From: Apophysomyces variabilis
Lineage: Eukaryota; Mucoromycota; Mucoromycetes; Mucorales; Mucoraceae
Assembly (NCBI GenBank): GCA_002749535.1
Contig: MZZL01000033.1
Location: forward strand, 186,001 to 250,000
Direction: 5' to 3'
DNA: 64,000 bases
Part shown: piece by piece, positions 38,116-46,931 of the stretch
Position numbering within the stretch: position 1 is the first letter of the stretch
How the letters are laid out: each line of letters begins with the position of its first letter
The notes under the pieces: model-generated
What the model saw: only the letters and a program-made list of their open reading frames with translations
What the model was told of the DNA's origin: nothing
Databases searched by the model: none
Position numbers and translations under genes: made by a program

Positions 38116-39087
38116 ATACTCCGCTGGTATTTGCATCCAGGCCAATTCTGGCTACGGAGAGCTACTGTATGTCCACCGCAAAGCTTACAGCAAAAGATAT
38201 TTCCCGAGGTAGATGGTTTGCTTGAAAAGATTCAGGCAGGCGAAGATTACGAAAATTCGATTTGCGCCCAAGCTTTCCTTCAGCTTCTCAGACATATGAG
38301 GAGGGTTTTACTGCAAGATGCTGTTATGTTCCGTTTGGAGCACGGTGATAATCCTTTTTTTAATCATGCTATCTTCCAAGATCCCGAATTTCTTACGTTC
38401 GAAAAAGAATTACTTTCAATGTGTCAAATTGCTCAAGTACCAGTTGAGATGCAACTTCAACAGGCAATGCCGTTGATAAGTCGGCAGTTGCAGAACATCA
38501 ATGCCAAAATGGATGCCAACCAGGCTATACTGCAAAATATGCTAACAACGCGACGAGTGCCCCAACCCGTGGTAGCCATGGATGTCGTGGAAGGCATCAA
38601 CGATTTGCGTCGTGACATGCAATTACTACGTCAAGCGTGCTCGGTGTTTGTTTCTGGCGATAGCCACCAGCAACTTGGCCCTGCTGCTGTTGGCCCTGCT
38701 CCTGTTGTTGCTCAGCAGACAAAAGGAGTGTTTAATCCTGAACTTGTGCGCTACACCTTAAGCAGGGATATCACGTCAGTCGTGGACCTATGGAGAGAAT
38801 GGTCGGTGGGCCTGCGCCCAGATAAACCATCCGTCGAAGAGCTTAATCAGAGATACGGAAGTTCGTGGCGCAATGACGTAAATGGTAAATGATGATAAAT
38901 ATCACAGATGTAATAAAGACATTTCGTAATAACACATCCCGCTTCTTGCAGAACGGCAGTTCTATTCAAGGCGACTAACTATAATCAAGGCCTTGTATAA
39001 CATGTCCGAAATGAGCAAATGTTCGATGGAACAGACTGCCGCTGTCATGGAACAACAAAGAGCGGCAAAAAACTGGTCATTGAACAA
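38116..39087 (+). CDS. Crypton-type recombinase C-terminus with GCR1_C domain (partial)
   Basis: Two open exons, 38116-38884 and 38952-39087, join in phase across a GTAAAT...TTGCAG intron; the second runs into the gap. The reading starts ILRWYLHPGQFWLRRATV and CPPQSLQQKIFPEVD, with FLQLLRHMRRVLLQDAVMF and FQDPEFLTF. These are the blocks that follow the tyrosine-recombinase core in fungal Cryptons. After a linker comes a GCR1_C DNA-binding domain: YTLSRDITSVVDLWREWSVG, then LNQRYGSSWRND, spliced to ERQFYSRRLTIIKALYN, and the tail EQQRAAKNWSLN. The recombinase catalytic region (R...HxxR...Y) is missing upstream: Fanzor sequence sits there, separated by a plausible intron (about 38069-38115, GTAAGT...TTTTTTTGTAG). 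Unlike the Fanzor part, this part has no stops or frameshifts, which suggests younger age or selection. Confidence 0.7.
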
Positions 39088-39536
39088 NNNNNNNNNNNNN
39101 NNNNNNNNNNNNNNNNNNNNNNNNNNNNNNNNNNNNNNNNNNNNNNNNNNNNNNNNNNNNNNNNNNNNNNNNNNNNNNNNNNNNNNNNNNNNNNNNNNNN
39201 NNNNNNNNNNNNNNNNNNNNNNNNNNNNNNNNNNNNNNNNNNNNNNNNNNNNNNNNNNNNNNNNNNNNNNNNNNNNNNNNNNNNNNNNNNNNNNNNNNNN
39301 NNNNNNNNNNNNNNNNNNNNNNNNNNNNNNNNNNNNNNNNNNNNNNNNNNNNNNNNNNNNNNNNNNNNNNNNNNNNNNNNNNNNNNNNNNNNNNNNNNNN
39401 NNNNNNNNNNNNNNNNNNNNNNNNNNNNNNNNNNNNNNNNNNNNNNNNNNNNNNNNNNNNNNNNNNNNNNNNNNNNNNNNNNNNNNNNNNNNNNNNNNNN
39501 NNNNNNNNNNNNNNNNNNNNNNNNNNNNNNNNNNNN
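39088..39536. other. Assembly gap (N run)
   Basis: 449 undetermined bases. The gap interrupts the last GCR1_C-containing exon and hides the start of the interior right part of the element. Any guide (omega) RNA sequence downstream of the nuclease/recombinase genes could lie partly here. Confidence 0.99.
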
Positions 39537-39797
39537 GTGTGGTCAATAGTTTCCAATTGTTATGTATCTTTGTACTTTAGCTACAAGTCTTCTCTTTAGG
39601 GAAAAAAAAATAAAGGAAGATTGACAGCATCGTTACAACAAATAAACAAAGTTTTCTGTTGTCATTTGATGGTTCTTTTTTTGTTCCTGTTCGTTTTTAA
39701 AATTAAAGGTGAGCCCAATAGATGAAGCGTGTATTACGAACGCATGCAAGGTTAGCGTGTGTATTTTCCCGATATCGGTCCTTCAAAGAAACAAGGC

Positions 39798-39975
39798 AGT
39801 GCTTGGGCTCGCGTGTGACTCAGATTGTGAAATACCTGAGGTATCTGAGGGTCTACCAGTGCAAAAATTGAAATACCTCAAAACTCTGTGACTCAGCTCG
39901 GTGACAGAGCCAAAAATTAAAGCTGGCGGGATGTGACTCAGGTCACAATTTTGGTGACTCCGGCTGATGATACTG
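39798..39975 (-). repeat. Right terminal inverted repeat with GTGACTC boxes
   Basis: It pairs with 32512-32698. Four copies of GTGACTC(A/C)G-type heptamers/octamers occur on the plus strand here (about 39816, 39889, 39933 and 39954), spaced 20-75 bp. Iterated motifs inside a TIR commonly are transposase-binding sites. The core TGACTCA also matches the consensus of Gcn4/AP-1-type bZIP factors, which matters because the SGF11 start is 76 bp beyond the end. Confidence 0.8.
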
Positions 39976-40051
39976 TAAATGGCCGAGGAAAAAAAAAGCT
40001 TGGACCTTCATCAAGGTGCGTCTGAGCGTGTAACTTTTTGACCCTTCACCC

Positions 40052-41087
40052 ATGCAGAAACCCAAACCTCAGATAGATCATTCCATCGCATCCACACCTC
40101 ATGATTACTTCATGGATAATCAGCGAGAAGCAAGCCTTGCGTAAGATCCCCTACTTTCCTCTTGTCTCTGACATAAGTTCCCAGTTATTTTAAAAAGCTT
40201 ATGACCGAGCAGACGAAGACTCTCGACGATCTGCAGCTGACCCACAGTGTACTTCAAAAGAATGCGTCCAAACTGGAGAACCATACCAAGGCTGCCTTGG
40301 TAAGGGATTTATTTTCTTATTACCTGAATTTGGCGGTTGAAAAAGAGGAGCTGTAACAAAGAATGGGTTCATGATATGTAGGCATTCACTTTACTGGGCG
40401 ACTTGATTGATGAATGTATCCAGGATGTGCTGTTTGAAGCACATCGCGACATCAAACTATCCGATACCGTCTGTCAGATATGTCAAACAAGGTTTATTCT
40501 TTGTTGATGCAAAGAAATCTGTTGGTAGTCTAACACAATTATTTTGATTGTTCCTTAGATGTCGTTCCTATGGTAACGGACATCATCCGAACCAGTGACT
40601 TTTTTCTTAGATGTTGTTTATCCTATGAATCTTTCTTAGTAGCACGGCCTGGATTTGATATCTTTGGAAATAGCTACAACGTCGGCAACCTTCCATCCTA
40701 CGAATGTGTCAACTGCCGCAAAACCATTGCAGCATCACGGTATGCTCCTCACCTCGAGAAATGCCTCGGTTTGGCAGGCCGACAATCCAGTAGAGTAGCT
40801 ACACGACGGCAAGTGATCCATACTAGATTAGATCTTTAACAAAATCACAACTAAAACTGGTGCTGATTAGACTGGGTTCATCACCGATTCCGTCCAATTC
40901 ATCCGATGATAACTTAGGAAGCATGAGTGATCAGGACAATATCTATAGTAACGAGCGGAAGAAAAAAAAGTTAGTGGTATGTAGCCAACCCTCGTCCGGA
41001 TGCATAAGTAATCCTTTTTATTAGTCCGCTGTTAATGGTGTATCTAGAGTTAAAAAGCTCAAGTCGTTAGCGTTAGGTAATGAATGA
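40052..41087 (+). CDS. SGF11: SAGA-associated factor SGF11
   Basis: Seven exons (40052-40140, 40185-40299, 40382-40491, 40559-40572, 40640-40808, 40871-40976, 41025-41087) join in phase to give 221 aa. Intron 5 has a GC donor (GCAAGT), the others GT. The N-terminal helix (LLGDLIDECIQDVLFEAHRD) is the part that in yeast binds Ubp8 and Sus1. The zinc finger is YECVNCRKTIAASRYAPH with HLEKCLG, followed by the Arg-rich SSRVATRR motif that contacts the nucleosome acidic patch. Fungal SGF11 belongs to the deubiquitinating module of the SAGA complex, which removes ubiquitin from histone H2B. The tail is Ser/Asp-rich, then basic (KKKKLV, VKKLKSLAL). A transposon ends 76 bp before the ATG, so its native promoter may have been replaced or displaced; a 20-codon upstream ORF starts at 39979, right at the junction. 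Confidence 0.92.
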
Positions 41088-42321
41088 ATTTATAGACGTG
41101 TTTTTTTCTCTCTGTTTTTTGTCTTTGTGTTTGCCTTCCCTTGGATCCAATCGAGTAAAGAGAAAAAGAAAAAGAAAACAACCAGAGAAGGAGAGAGCAG
41201 TAATATGTTTTGGTTCCTTTTTTCATATGCAGCAGGACCGCTAGTGTAAGACTGTCCCTTTTTTCTGTGTTTGCTCTTATACTTCGTACTTGTGTTTGTG
41301 CGCCCAGCCCCAACTGGTATATCAGCGTTAGTTTAAACCATGCATAGACTTGGTACTTCCTAAATCACCCTGCGATCCGCTTCTGCATGTAATAGAGCAA
41401 GCCTAAGCTTATCAGAATGACTTACCAATACCTATCAGAATTCCCATTTTTATACACTTGTTATCTTTTAGGTTATGATAACAGGCGAAGCATCTTGCGA
41501 AGTTTGAGGGACCATAATACAGATCAAGCTCTCGATGGCTTGCAACTTTGCGCAAGTGTAATTACCTAAGAGCGTTGGACCCATGAAGTTTAGTAGCTTA
41601 TACTGTATTCTGACGGACAGCTTTTCAGCATCTTGGTACGCGCACTAGATGCATTCATCGGATCGAAAAGGAAACCAACTGATGAATCGCATCATCGTAA
41701 CTCTGATATTGAGGTTTGCTAATAAGGTTCTTCGTGCTTGTGTTTTATCATGTGTATAAATAACCTATTCTAATACTTGCCTGAATGTTTTGCTTACGGT
41801 GTTTAAGCTCTTCCCCACTTTTTCTAGCCCCTTCCGATCACGGAGCCAGCTAATCGAATCGGATATGCTGAGCGTATCTTGGTCTGTCACGTTGAATTGT
41901 CACTTTATAACAGATTGATGATGACTTAGATGCACGTGCTTATTAGGGATCAACGTCGATCTCCAAGTGAATCGAAGAAGCTTCTTTGAAGGGAACGATC
42001 GACTTCTCCATGATCGTTAGGCTATGTAACCAGAGCTACTGACATTCTGTTTAAGTTTCGACGAATTTGTTATTTTGATTGTGTCTTTGAGATAGATGCA
42101 ATCACATGTCTATAGCGTCTAAAAATATTGGCTCTTATCCATGTACCACTGCGGAAACCTCCGCCACACAGGGCCCTCTTTTCCAGACTTGCTTTCTTCA
42201 TATGATTTTATTGAATTTTATCAGATGATGAAAAGAGAAAGAAAGATGCAATGGGAAAGGAAAAGGTTACGGAATATTATACTTGATACATAGAATGGGT
42301 ATTTTTTTGGTTTAGTGTGGT
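41088..42321. other. Convergent intergenic region
   Basis: About 1.2 kb between the ends of SGF11 (plus) and OPI1 (minus). AT-rich with several purine and pyrimidine runs. No coding or RNA gene is visible. Confidence 0.5.
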
Positions 42322-43192
42322 TTATATGGAATGTTGTTCTGGTGAATCAAGCGTGCGTATGGGCGGTAATCGCACGTTATCCGTTTGCATGAGGTCGTCT
42401 CGTTCGTTTGACTCTTGATTGGTGTTGGTGTTGATATTCGTTCCTCGGCTCAAACGTAGCCGGTCAATCCATAACTCGGCTCGGTCGATGCTATCCGAGA
42501 AGACGGTAGAAATCGACTGTAAAGTATCTACGGATTCTTGACCGAATGTCAATAGACGAATGGCAGTTTCCTCTTGTCTTTTGGTGCCTGCTTCTCCTTT
42601 TGGTCCAAGTATAGGTGATGCTGCAGGAGAGGTGGTTGTTGATCGGATATCATTAAGTGAGGCCTATAGAAAAGAAAAGCTTATCAGTGGAAAAGGAGGA
42701 TTGATTTGCGTGATAACGAACCCATCGACCTGGTAAATTCAAGATGAAGCCTCGTACAGCCACTTTACCATGGTGGGGTAGCGAGGATCCAGCATAGCGA
42801 CTGATAACATCGACGACCTTTCGTAAAGTATCTACGATTTCTTTCTTGATTGCTGATAGTACAGAGGAATTGGGTGCTGGGGTGGTAAGGGCTGTTGATT
42901 GGGAGGTTGCCAGCGAGACAAGAAAGTTCCGTAAGATGGCCATTTGTTGTGTGATATGTTGCGCAGCGTATTGTAACCAGGTTAAACAATACTTTAAACA
43001 CTTCATGGATTCTTCGCTAACGACGGCTGCTGTTGTGCCTGCTGCTGAACTTGCACCTACGACAAGTTGTTGCCATTTACTACTTGTTGGACCATGGAGA
43101 GGTTTTTTGTTGGCATGATAAGGTGCTGGACGAACAGGTGAGGTTGAACGTGGTTGTCTATGCTTGATATTCGAATGCTGTTCTGGAGACAT
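42322..43192 (-). CDS. OPI1: OPI1-domain transcriptional regulator
   Basis: Two exons, 43192-42722 and 42663-42322, with a 58-nt intron; 270 aa. The start chosen is MSPEQHSNIKHRQP; an in-frame Met lies 14 codons upstream. The Opi1 core is clear: MKCLKYCLTWLQYAAQHI, ILRNFLVSLAT, IKKEIVDTLRKVVDVISRYA, VRGFILNLPGRW joined to ASLNDIRS, then RLLTFGQESVDTL and RAELWIDRLRL. In yeast, Opi1 represses inositol- and phospholipid-biosynthesis genes and is held at the ER by phosphatidic acid and Scs2. No leucine zipper or clear FFAT motif is visible in this shorter protein, so its membrane-sensing function may differ. Confidence 0.9.
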
Positions 43193-44196
43193 CGGAGAAA
43201 AGAAAGAGAGTGACAAGACAAAATTATGTCGCAAGTTTTGTTTATTTATTGTCTCCGTTTCGGGTCACTCGGAGTTACTTGACAGATTTTCACATGCACA
43301 GCTTATGTCAACCATATGCCTTCCTGTCTAATCGAAACCAAAATCCTTCGTCATCCTCCTCCCGCCCCCCAAAAAAAAAGTTTCTAACCTGCAAGTAACA
43401 TCGATATCCTTTTATCTTCCATACACTCAAGGCTTCTGTTTACATACATCACCTGTCTAACACATCCCTTTAATGACCTTTAACTAGTAGCCAACCTTAC
43501 CATAGTCAATGAAACGGAATATGCATCTTTTCTGCTGCTCTCGCTGGACCTTTCCCGCTGAATCACCATGTTAATGTTGGATGATCTGGGATTAAAAATA
43601 GGAGGAGTTCGACTTCTTTTTTTGTGGAAAGCGATAGCAGACTTTATTGCCCTGTTATTGGAGACGACTTGGGATTCTTGTTAGACAAATTATATCGTTT
43701 AGGGCTATTGATATGAGACTACTTCAAATCAATCTACACTGAGACACATCTATCCCAGTGAGACTCAGAGTGCCTGAGCCATCTCATGCAGTCTTCCATA
43801 ATAATAGTCTTGCGCACCTCAGCTATGCGAGGAGTAAGAGTATCCGCTTTATCCAACAGATTCCTCTAACGGTTTTCTTAATTTTAGATCAACCATCTTC
43901 GACGGGAATTGCAAAAGGTGAATAAAGTGGCTTAATTAAAGGCTTGTACTGTGGTGCATTTAAAGGATTTTGAGTTTTTTATTAGCGCCCATTCCATGAT
44001 ATTTCGCGCTGATGCATAAGATGCATTTTTATCTATTCGAATATATTTTGTGTGTCCACTGGAGGATCAAGATGATGCAAGTAAAATATACTTCCTACAC
44101 GGCTCATTTACTAGCGACACATATTCGTATACATTTTAGCCCAAACTTGACCTTTGCATGGACGTTACACTTATTTAAAGTAGTGTAAAAGGTCAT
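43193..44196. other. Intergenic, no gene seen
   Basis: About 1 kb upstream of OPI1 (minus). A C-run (CCGCCCCCC) next to an A-run near 43364-43379 is the only notable composition. It presumably contains the OPI1 promoter. Confidence 0.45.
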
Positions 44197-44709
44197 TTAA
44201 TAAGCAGTATCGCATCCATACCAAGCGAGCTTGCTAAACTCTGCAAATTGTACATGCTTTCGCGTAGCCAGAAAACACACATTAGCACCAGCAACTTGTT
44301 TTCCCATGGTAGTGAACGCGATGTACTTTCTTGCCCCACGTTTACCAGACCGTACTAAATCATCGCCTGTCTTAACTGAGATACAAACCGAATAAATAGA
44401 CAATTCATGCGTTGCGCTGTTCAGTAGTGCGTCAATGTTTATTGCAGATTTTGCGTCTTTTCGGTTCTTTTCGTCGTTTGCATCGAGAAAGATAGGATTC
44501 GAATGACTGACACGTGAACTCAAACTCCATCCAGAAACGCCATGCTGCCTGCAACAACCTGTCGCCGTTTTGCAAAAGATTGGTTATTGATATACAAAGA
44601 ATCTGTGAACATACACGTAGATAACGGAGACGACTAACCACTGAATAGACTTATTGGCTTTGGCCAGTTTCTTATCCCCTGTCGGCACAGTATTCTTAGA
44701 CTTGGTCAT
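44197..44709 (-). CDS. Small hypothetical protein, one intron
   Basis: A start at 44709 (MTKSKNTVPTGDKKLAKANK) leads to a GTTAGT donor at 44638. The acceptor TTGCAG at 44549 joins in phase to 44548-44197, giving 140 aa. The second exon has no internal stop and reads SAINIDALLNSATHELSIYS, CISVKTGDDLVRSGKRGARK and FAEFSKLAWYGCDTAY. I do not recognise the family. The frame in the first exon and the in-phase join favour a real gene, but it is flanked by AT-rich DNA and could be the remains of a larger one. Confidence 0.4.
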
Positions 44710-45202
44710 TAGAATGATCCAACTATCATTCAATCATAAGTGAAAATCTCTAGCAGAAATCAACGGCATGCTATTAGGATAATATGGTGGGAAGTAAGGC
44801 CGTGTTCACACTCCCACTAATATTTCACAGAATTGGGCCAGTGCGTGCCCGACCAGCCATGTTGCCGACCTCGAAAAGTGAAGGGGTGTGTGTGACCAAA
44901 TTGATATTTACAGTATGCATTCTTTCAGCCTTGCATGACTGATAGCTATTATTTGACTTTTATAAGGCCAAAAGCAATTCATGAGCAAACATGCTAAAAC
45001 TGATGAATTTTTTCATTTTATATGAATAGGCAGTATATAATCATTTTGAATGGAAAAAAGGTGTACTTAAAACTTTGCAGTTGTCTTACGGAATTTTAAG
45101 ACCGGGTCTATTACACAACTAGCCAAATAGACTTATGGACGGAGCGTTATATAGACTATAAGGAAGGCTTACCAATAGTTTTATTTCCAAATGATGATTG
45201 CT

Positions 45203-45433
45203 TCAGATGCTGAAACATGCTATCGTGAACCTGGGGACCCTGTCTCTTGCAAATCTAAAGATTGGTTCGGTCGCCTTGTACCGGTTTACCTTTTTCGGCC
45301 TCAAGGTTTTCTTCCGCAGTGCACGTATAGTACTCTCGTGTGAAGCACCTACGAAATTCCGGTAACTGCTGCCGTAAACACGCCTGAGCGGCCAGAGTTG
45401 ACGGCAATGGGTTGATTCAAGCAAAAAAGGCAC
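45203..45433 (-). pseudogene. Possible relic of a Tc1/mariner-type transposase N-terminus
   Basis: The translated frame has the phrase YRNFVGASHESTIRALRKKT followed by LRPKKVNRYKATEPI. This is the shape of the second helix-turn-helix of Tc1-like transposases (a hydrophobic-G-x-S-xx-T-hydrophobic-R helix followed by a basic linker). No DDE catalytic domain follows, so at best this is a fragment. It could equally be chance. Confidence 0.25.
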
Positions 45434-45684
45434 AATATACCATATGAACAGTATGTATCTATTTAAGTATGTTTATAGACAAAAAGGCACGTTTATTTAG
45501 TAGGCTATCACAAGCAAGTTCAATAACCAAGAGTTACGGTCAAACACATTTAGATCTGCCTTTCGTATATCAATAAATACTGCAAGGACTTTAAACTATA
45601 AGTTTTCTTCGATGCAGCAACAAGTATATACACGTGGAAGAAAAAGTATACTCCACTCAAAAAAAACCTTTCAATCTTTACATT

Positions 45685-46369
45685 TCAGCGTTTAGAAAGC
45701 ATATACTTAAGAAAGATGATGCCCAGAATACCACAAGCAATAAGAGCTCCTGCCGGTGCTTCTTTTGCGCTTGCCCACATCCATCCAATTGTGCTGCCTC
45801 GCCAGCATTGGGCAGTAAATACCTATAATTTCTTGTTAATTATAAGAAGATGACGAAGTTGTTTTCCTTACTGGCAGCCATAGATACTCAGGTACCGGTG
45901 TCCGTGACTCTGGGGTTCGTTCAATCAGCATGGTTTTTGTGAGTCTTCGCCATTCAGTACATCGAAAAGTAGTGTAGATAAAATTTGCTAGTAGTGCTAG
46001 GGACATCGCTGCAATAGTGCGATACGCTTTTCAAGGCATGGCAAAAGTAGTCAGCAATAAAGCAAAAAGGGGAGGGATTCTATGTTTCTTACGTGTCAAC
46101 CAAGCTGGAGTACGAATGATGTCCTCTATTTGTTGTCGTGGTCGGTGCTGCGGGCGGATCTCCTCATCACTACTGTCGATAGGATTTCTCTGTAGTTGCG
46201 AAGGGAAATCAATGTCATCATCGCTCCCTGCACTAAAATGGGGTTGTCGAATCAAACGGTACCGACGAATCGCACGGTAATGAGACCCTTGTCCTGGTCG
46301 AACTACCCAAGATGAATGGGACGATTCGATGGAGAATTCCAAAGGCGGTTCGTTTATCATTTCAGACAT
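45685..46369 (-). CDS. Small membrane protein with two predicted TM helices
   Basis: Three exons, 46369-46093, 46026-45872 and 45822-45685, in phase, giving 189 aa. A naive reading without the first intron stops after TTFAMP; splicing GTAAGA to a TGAAAAG acceptor restores the frame. The N-terminal ~95 residues are hydrophilic (SDDDIDFPSQL, SSDEEIRPQH). A TM helix follows, TIAAMSLALLANFIYTTFR, then a basic/Pro loop (ERTPESRTPVPEYLWLP), and a second TM helix near the C-terminus, PAGALIACGILGIIFLKYML, ending SKR. I do not recognise the family. The two-TM hairpin with short basic C-terminus would suit an ER or mitochondrial membrane protein. Confidence 0.6.
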
Positions 46370-46931
46370 GCTAAGGTATATGAATGGAATTTAAGGCGTT
46401 AAGTGCTTGATTATTCTATGGAGAGGAAGATTGAGGAGTTGTTCATGTTGGCGAAAGGTGAAAGATACTGCCAAACGCTCTCTTTTCCTCCGCTACAGAG
46501 TGTAACACACGGAATAACCCAACCAGATCGAAGCGAACAGCCAACCGCAGCAATAAACATGCGAGGCTTTGGCTTAAGCATGTTTTTCTCCCTTCTTTAC
46601 GGGCTACTTACTTCAGGACTTTCGTGAGGGTATGTGTACGTATGTATCGCGTTTGTATACCTTGTTTTTAAGTGTTAAGAATTTAAAGAGAATCAAGTAA
46701 GATGCCTGTGCGTGATACATGGGACCATTCTCCCCAAAAATCATGCGACGTAAAAGGAACTTGTGCTTTGACCAGATTCTATTTATGTTTACACTTGAAT
46801 TAGACAGACAAAAAAAAGTTGTTAGAGTTATCCTATGTGGTGGATGCAATAACACTGGCTCGTATAGATTTGGTTGAAACTGTCGCTCGGAGTTTCTTCA
46901 CAACGCATAACGTCCGCACAACACACTCACC
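46370..46931. other. Divergent intergenic region
   Basis: About 560 bp between the starts of the membrane protein (minus) and the YEN1/GEN1-type nuclease (plus). It should contain both promoters. No gene or named motif seen. Confidence 0.45.

Larger units (their letters stand above)
32512..39975. mobile_element. 7.46-kb TIR transposon carrying Fanzor and Crypton-like sequences
   Basis: Both ends were found by comparing strands. The left end reads CGGTATCATCAGCCGGAGTC; the reverse complement of the right end reads CAGTATCATCAGCCGGAGTC, and similarity continues for about 180 bp. The flanks are TAAA at 32508-32511 and TAAA at 39976-39979, a candidate 4-bp target duplication. Inside, all on the plus strand: an open frame of unknown function (33864-34247), a broken Fanzor gene (about 34318-38056), a Crypton-type recombinase C-terminus with GCR1_C domain (38116-39087), and an assembly gap. 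No complete transposase is visible. The superfamily is unresolved: a 4-bp duplication with long TIRs would fit a Sola-like element, while GCR1_C is typical of Cryptons, which lack TIRs. The element may be composite. Its right end is 76 bp before the SGF11 start codon. Confidence 0.75.

Noticed and set aside
32512..39975. Interpretation of the whole element as a plain Crypton
   Set aside because: Cryptons lack long TIRs, and the tyrosine-recombinase core is missing; the TIRs show a different or composite element.
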